This document shows positions 12,931 to 14,793 of a stretch of DNA of 14,793 nt, piece by piece (position 1 is the first letter of the stretch; each line of letters begins with the position of its first letter). Under the pieces are notes generated by a model. It was not told the DNA's origin and did no database searches. It was given only the letters and a program-made list of their open reading frames with translations. The DNA is taken from the NCBI GenBank assembly GCA_016200445.1, contig JACQEQ010000174.1, positions 1-14,793 of the forward strand. The letters are read 5' to 3'. This DNA comes from Gammaproteobacteria bacterium (lineage in GTDB: Bacteria; Pseudomonadota; Gammaproteobacteria; SG8-11). The translations under genes were made by a program, and so were the position numbers.

Positions 12931-13926
12931 TTATCTCGTAGTGCTCGTGCACTCCGCCAGGTACGCGCCGAGCTGATCGAGGGTCCCGGTCCATCCCTGC
13001 TGCATACTTGCACGCGTGGCATTGAAGATCCGGCGTTCTTCCGCCGTTGCCGTTGGCAACAGCGACCAGCGGATAGTCAGCACGGTGCCAGTATCTTGCT
13101 CGTCGAAATTAACTGTCGACAAGAGTTCCAGCGGCCAGGCCGGGCTCATCGGATGACGAGTGATATTGCCTGCTTCATCCGAAAAACTATTAATGAACAC
13201 CAGGCGCTTGGGTGCGGCAATTTCTCGATACACAAACTTTCCCCACACGGTGTTGCCATCAGGACCCTTCATACCGTAGTGATAAAACCCGCCAGGCCGC
13301 AAATCCATTTTCGAAAAAAATACCGTGAAGCCTTGCGGCCCCCACCACTGTTGCATACGCTTCGGATCGGTAAACGCTTGATAAACCAACTCACGCGGAG
13401 CGCTGAAGGTGCGGGTTATGACAAAATCACGGTCCTCCATTTCCGCTGCGGGCAGATTGGCCAAGTAGTCAGCCAACCGGCCAAGCGTCTGGGTTCCGCC
13501 CTCAAGGGCGTTGTATTGCTTAACCACCATGTCACGATCCGCTGCCGTATCGAAGACACCTCGCATGGTCACACGCGTTTTGCCGCCTTGCGCCTCAAAA
13601 GTCCACGTTGCTATGAAATGCGCACCGGGGCCACCTTGCTTGCCGCCACCATGAGAAAAAACAAGGCGCTCAGGTTTTACGACTTCTTTGAAAACGCTGC
13701 TGTTGGGATAGCTGGTGCCATCGGGGCCATGCATGACATGCTTCCACACACCACCCGGGCGCACATCCATTTTTTCAATTGTGGTGGTAAATCCGTTCGG
13801 CCCCCACCAGTTCACGACGTGCTTGGGATTGGTCCATACCTCCCACACAAGTTCACGTGGCGCGTTGAGAATACGTGTTATGACAATTTCCCGGTCTTCA
13901 GTGGAATTACTTTTTTTTACGGCCAC
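12931..13926 (-). CDS. tandem double-domain SRPBCC (AHSA1-type) protein
   Basis: This 331-residue protein contains two complete AHSA1/SRPBCC domains in a row. The first (about residues 12-155) has REIVITRILNAPRELVWEVW, VNWWGPNGF and MDVRPGGVWKHVMHGPDG; the second (about 163-325) has RDFVITRTFSAPRELVYQAF, QQWWGPQGF and MDLRPGGFYHYGMKGPDG. Single-domain members are normally 140-170 residues, so this is a fused internal duplication whose halves have diverged. The domains have a hydrophobic cavity and usually bind ligands or assist proteins; function is unknown. The start is a GTG at 13926 with AAGGAG seven bases before it, inside the end of arsR; the two genes overlap by 20 bases and share an A8 tract. 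The arsR-SRPBCC-VOC order is a common arrangement. Confidence 0.92.
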   Translation of the reverse strand: MAVKKSNSTEDREIVITRILNAPRELVWEVWTNPKHVVNWWGPNGFTTTIEKMDVRPGGVWKHVMHGPDGTSYPNSSVFKEVVKPERLVFSHGGGKQGGPGAHFIATWTFEAQGGKTRVTMRGVFDTAADRDMVVKQYNALEGGTQTLGRLADYLANLPAAEMEDRDFVITRTFSAPRELVYQAFTDPKRMQQWWGPQGFTVFFSKMDLRPGGFYHYGMKGPDGNTVWGKFVYREIAAPKRLVFINSFSDEAGNITRHPMSPAWPLELLSTVNFDEQDTGTVLTIRWSLLPTATAEERRIFNATRASMQQGWTGTLDQLGAYLAECTSTTR

Positions 13927-14260
13927 GGGTTTTCTCCTTGGTTTGCAGGGTTTTTAGATAGGCATCCAGCCGGTCGAGGCTCTGTTCCCAGAAGTTACGA
14001 TAGTGTTCCACCCAATCGGCGACTTCCTTAAGCCGGCTTGCTTCAAGCCGGCACGGCCGCCACTGCGCCTCGCGGCTGCGCGTGATCAAGCCGGCACGTT
14101 CCAGCACTTTTAAGTGCTTGGTTACGGCGGGCAGACTCATGTGAAACGGTTCGGCTAACTCGGTGACTGACGTTTCGCCCGACGCAAGGCGCGACAAAAT
14201 CGCACGGCGCGTCGGGTCGGCGAGTGCGGCAAACGTGCTGCTGAGATGATCTGGCGACAT
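13907..14260 (-). CDS. ArsR-family winged-helix repressor
   Basis: The 117-residue protein opens MSPDHLSSTFAALADPTRRA, the typical N-terminus of small ArsR regulators paired with SRPBCC genes. The winged helix follows: ETSVTELAEPFHMSLPAVTK with recognition helix SLPAVTKHLKVLERAGLITR, then the wing REAQWRPCRLE and a C-terminal dimerisation helix WVEHYRNFWEQSLDRLDAYL. The CxC metal motif of ArsR/SmtB sensors (ELCVC-like) is absent, so this is probably not a metal sensor. It most likely represses its own operon with the overlapping SRPBCC and VOC genes. The ATG at 14260 has no visible ribosome-binding site and lies only nine bases from the operator-like dyad, so the message may be leaderless or have a very short leader. 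The Lys/Arg-rich tail ends in the A8 tract. Confidence 0.92.
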   Translation of the reverse strand: MSPDHLSSTFAALADPTRRAILSRLASGETSVTELAEPFHMSLPAVTKHLKVLERAGLITRSREAQWRPCRLEASRLKEVADWVEHYRNFWEQSLDRLDAYLKTLQTKEKTRGRKKK

Positions 14261-14269
14261 GCGTACTAA

Positions 14270-14295
14270 ACCAACTGGTTATTTAACCTGTTGGT
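14270..14295 (-). promoter_or_regulatory. 26-base dyad upstream of arsR, candidate ArsR operator
   Basis: On the minus strand ACCAACAGGTT-AAAT-AACCAGTTGGT forms an inverted repeat with 11-base arms, 10 of 11 matching, around an AT-rich centre. It ends nine bases before the arsR start. Size, symmetry and position fit an ArsR-family operator overlapping the promoter, so autorepression is the natural reading. The TAAATA in the centre could be a -10, but no good -35 is seen. Confidence 0.65.
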
Positions 14296-14330
14296 AAATT
14301 ACTCCGGCCGCGCGGCGCGTGTCAAGCCCG

Positions 14331-14793
14331 CTATTTTGCCCGTATGCGCAGCGGATCGTTTGGATCGATCGAATCTTGAAACGGCTTCTTGCGGTCCAGA
14401 TGCGTGAGCTGGTAGACCTTTCCGATCCAGTTGTCGACTACAGCTTCGGCGCTATCGTGCCAGGTATTGTCGAGTGCGGCGGTGATCAACCCTTCCGGAA
14501 ATTCGGGCATCGCCTGTTGCCGTTGGCGCGCACGAATCACTTTATCTTTGTACTCGTCGAGTATTGCTTGATATTGCAGCCCAAAGTAATTTTCAACGAA
14601 GGGCGGGTAATCCGCACGTTGACCCTGGAAGTACATCGTCACTTCACGTTTATATTCTTTGAGCAGGCTGTTGGTGTCGTATTCAGGATGGCCCTGAAAA
14701 AAGATCTGGCGGAATCCATCCGCGCTCACTGCTAGATGCACGCCTGCTTCCTCGCTTTCCACCAAGACATGCAATCCTGCCGCTTCGATTTGC
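14331..14793 (-). CDS. homoserine O-succinyltransferase, C-terminal part, cut by window edge
   Basis: About 153 residues of coding sequence enter from the right edge at QIEAAGLHVLVESEEAGVHL and end at a TAG (14331-14333). The motif IFFQGHPEYDTNSLLKEYKR contains the HxE pair (in GHPEYD) that completes the catalytic triad of MetA-type acyltransferases; the nucleophilic Cys would lie in the missing N-terminal part. YPPFVENYF and NTWHDSAEAVVDNWIGKVYQ are also typical. The enzyme acylates homoserine, the first committed step of methionine synthesis, in the cytoplasm. Succinyl versus acetyl specificity cannot be judged from this half. The gene symbol would be metA or metAS depending on specificity. 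It lies 70 bases upstream of arsR in the same direction, with the arsR operator between, and is a housekeeping neighbour rather than part of that operon. Confidence 0.88.
   Translation of the reverse strand, partial: QIEAAGLHVLVESEEAGVHLAVSADGFRQIFFQGHPEYDTNSLLKEYKREVTMYFQGQRADYPPFVENYFGLQYQAILDEYKDKVIRARQRQQAMPEFPEGLITAALDNTWHDSAEAVVDNWIGKVYQLTHLDRKKPFQDSIDPNDPLRIRAK

Noticed and set aside
12877..14031. A 384-residue plus-strand frame antisense to the tandem SRPBCC gene
   Set aside because: Long, but its translation has no recognisable domain, and the opposite strand carries two clear AHSA1 domains with a ribosome-binding site.
1..14793. CRISPR arrays, tRNA or rRNA genes, insertion sequences, toxin-antitoxin or phage-defence genes
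   Set aside because: I looked for regular repeats, clover-leaf-like segments, transposase motifs and defence domains on both strands and saw none. The AAA ATPase at 5.8-8.7 kb is a regulator with a winged helix, not a defence protein.

Overview
The window looks like chromosomal DNA of a Gram-negative proteobacterium. It carries an RND permease, a TolC-type outer-membrane factor, a homoserine O-succinyltransferase and OmpR/CadC-type and ArsR-type regulators. I see no tRNA, rRNA, CRISPR array, transposase, phage gene or plasmid gene. Two parts differ in character. Positions 1 to about 1395 are visibly more GC-rich, with both genes on the minus strand. The rest is moderately GC-rich. The two parts meet inside coding sequence, so the left end is either a real rearrangement or a contig chimera.

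Layout. (1) 1-1386, minus strand: the N-terminal part of a YbdK-type carboxylate-amine ligase, cut by the window edge, preceded by an alpha/beta hydrolase gene. A GGGTCAGACCC-type inverted repeat lies between them. (2) About 1396-8678, plus strand: the C-terminal ~40% of an RND permease, an outer-membrane factor whose start overlaps the permease stop (ATGA), and an FAD-dependent aromatic-ring-type monooxygenase overlapping the outer-membrane factor by 23 bases. After a 176-base gap with two dyads comes a 962-residue regulator (winged helix, AAA ATPase, TPR-like tail). (3) 9003-14260, minus strand: a series of small-molecule-binding or detoxification-type folds. In transcription order these are an ArsR repressor, a tandem two-domain SRPBCC protein, a PhnB-like VOC protein, an Asp-box propeller protein, a MoaD/ThiS-like protein, a membrane-anchored SRPBCC protein, a PhnB-like VOC gene split by an in-frame TAA, and a second type of VOC protein. 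(4) 14331-14793, minus strand: the C-terminal part of homoserine O-succinyltransferase, cut by the right edge.

How the genes may work together. The permease, outer-membrane factor and monooxygenase are translationally coupled and would form an export-plus-oxidation unit for a hydrophobic or aromatic compound; its adaptor protein and the permease N-terminus are missing. The large regulator directly downstream is a candidate controller, by position only. The ArsR, tandem SRPBCC and VOC genes form a compact operon, with a near-perfect 26-base dyad just upstream of arsR that is a good autoregulatory operator candidate. The most noteworthy points are the breakpoint near 1390, the arsR operator, the A8 tract in the arsR/SRPBCC overlap, the tandem SRPBCC fusion and the TAA-split VOC gene. 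None of these amounts to a proven new system.
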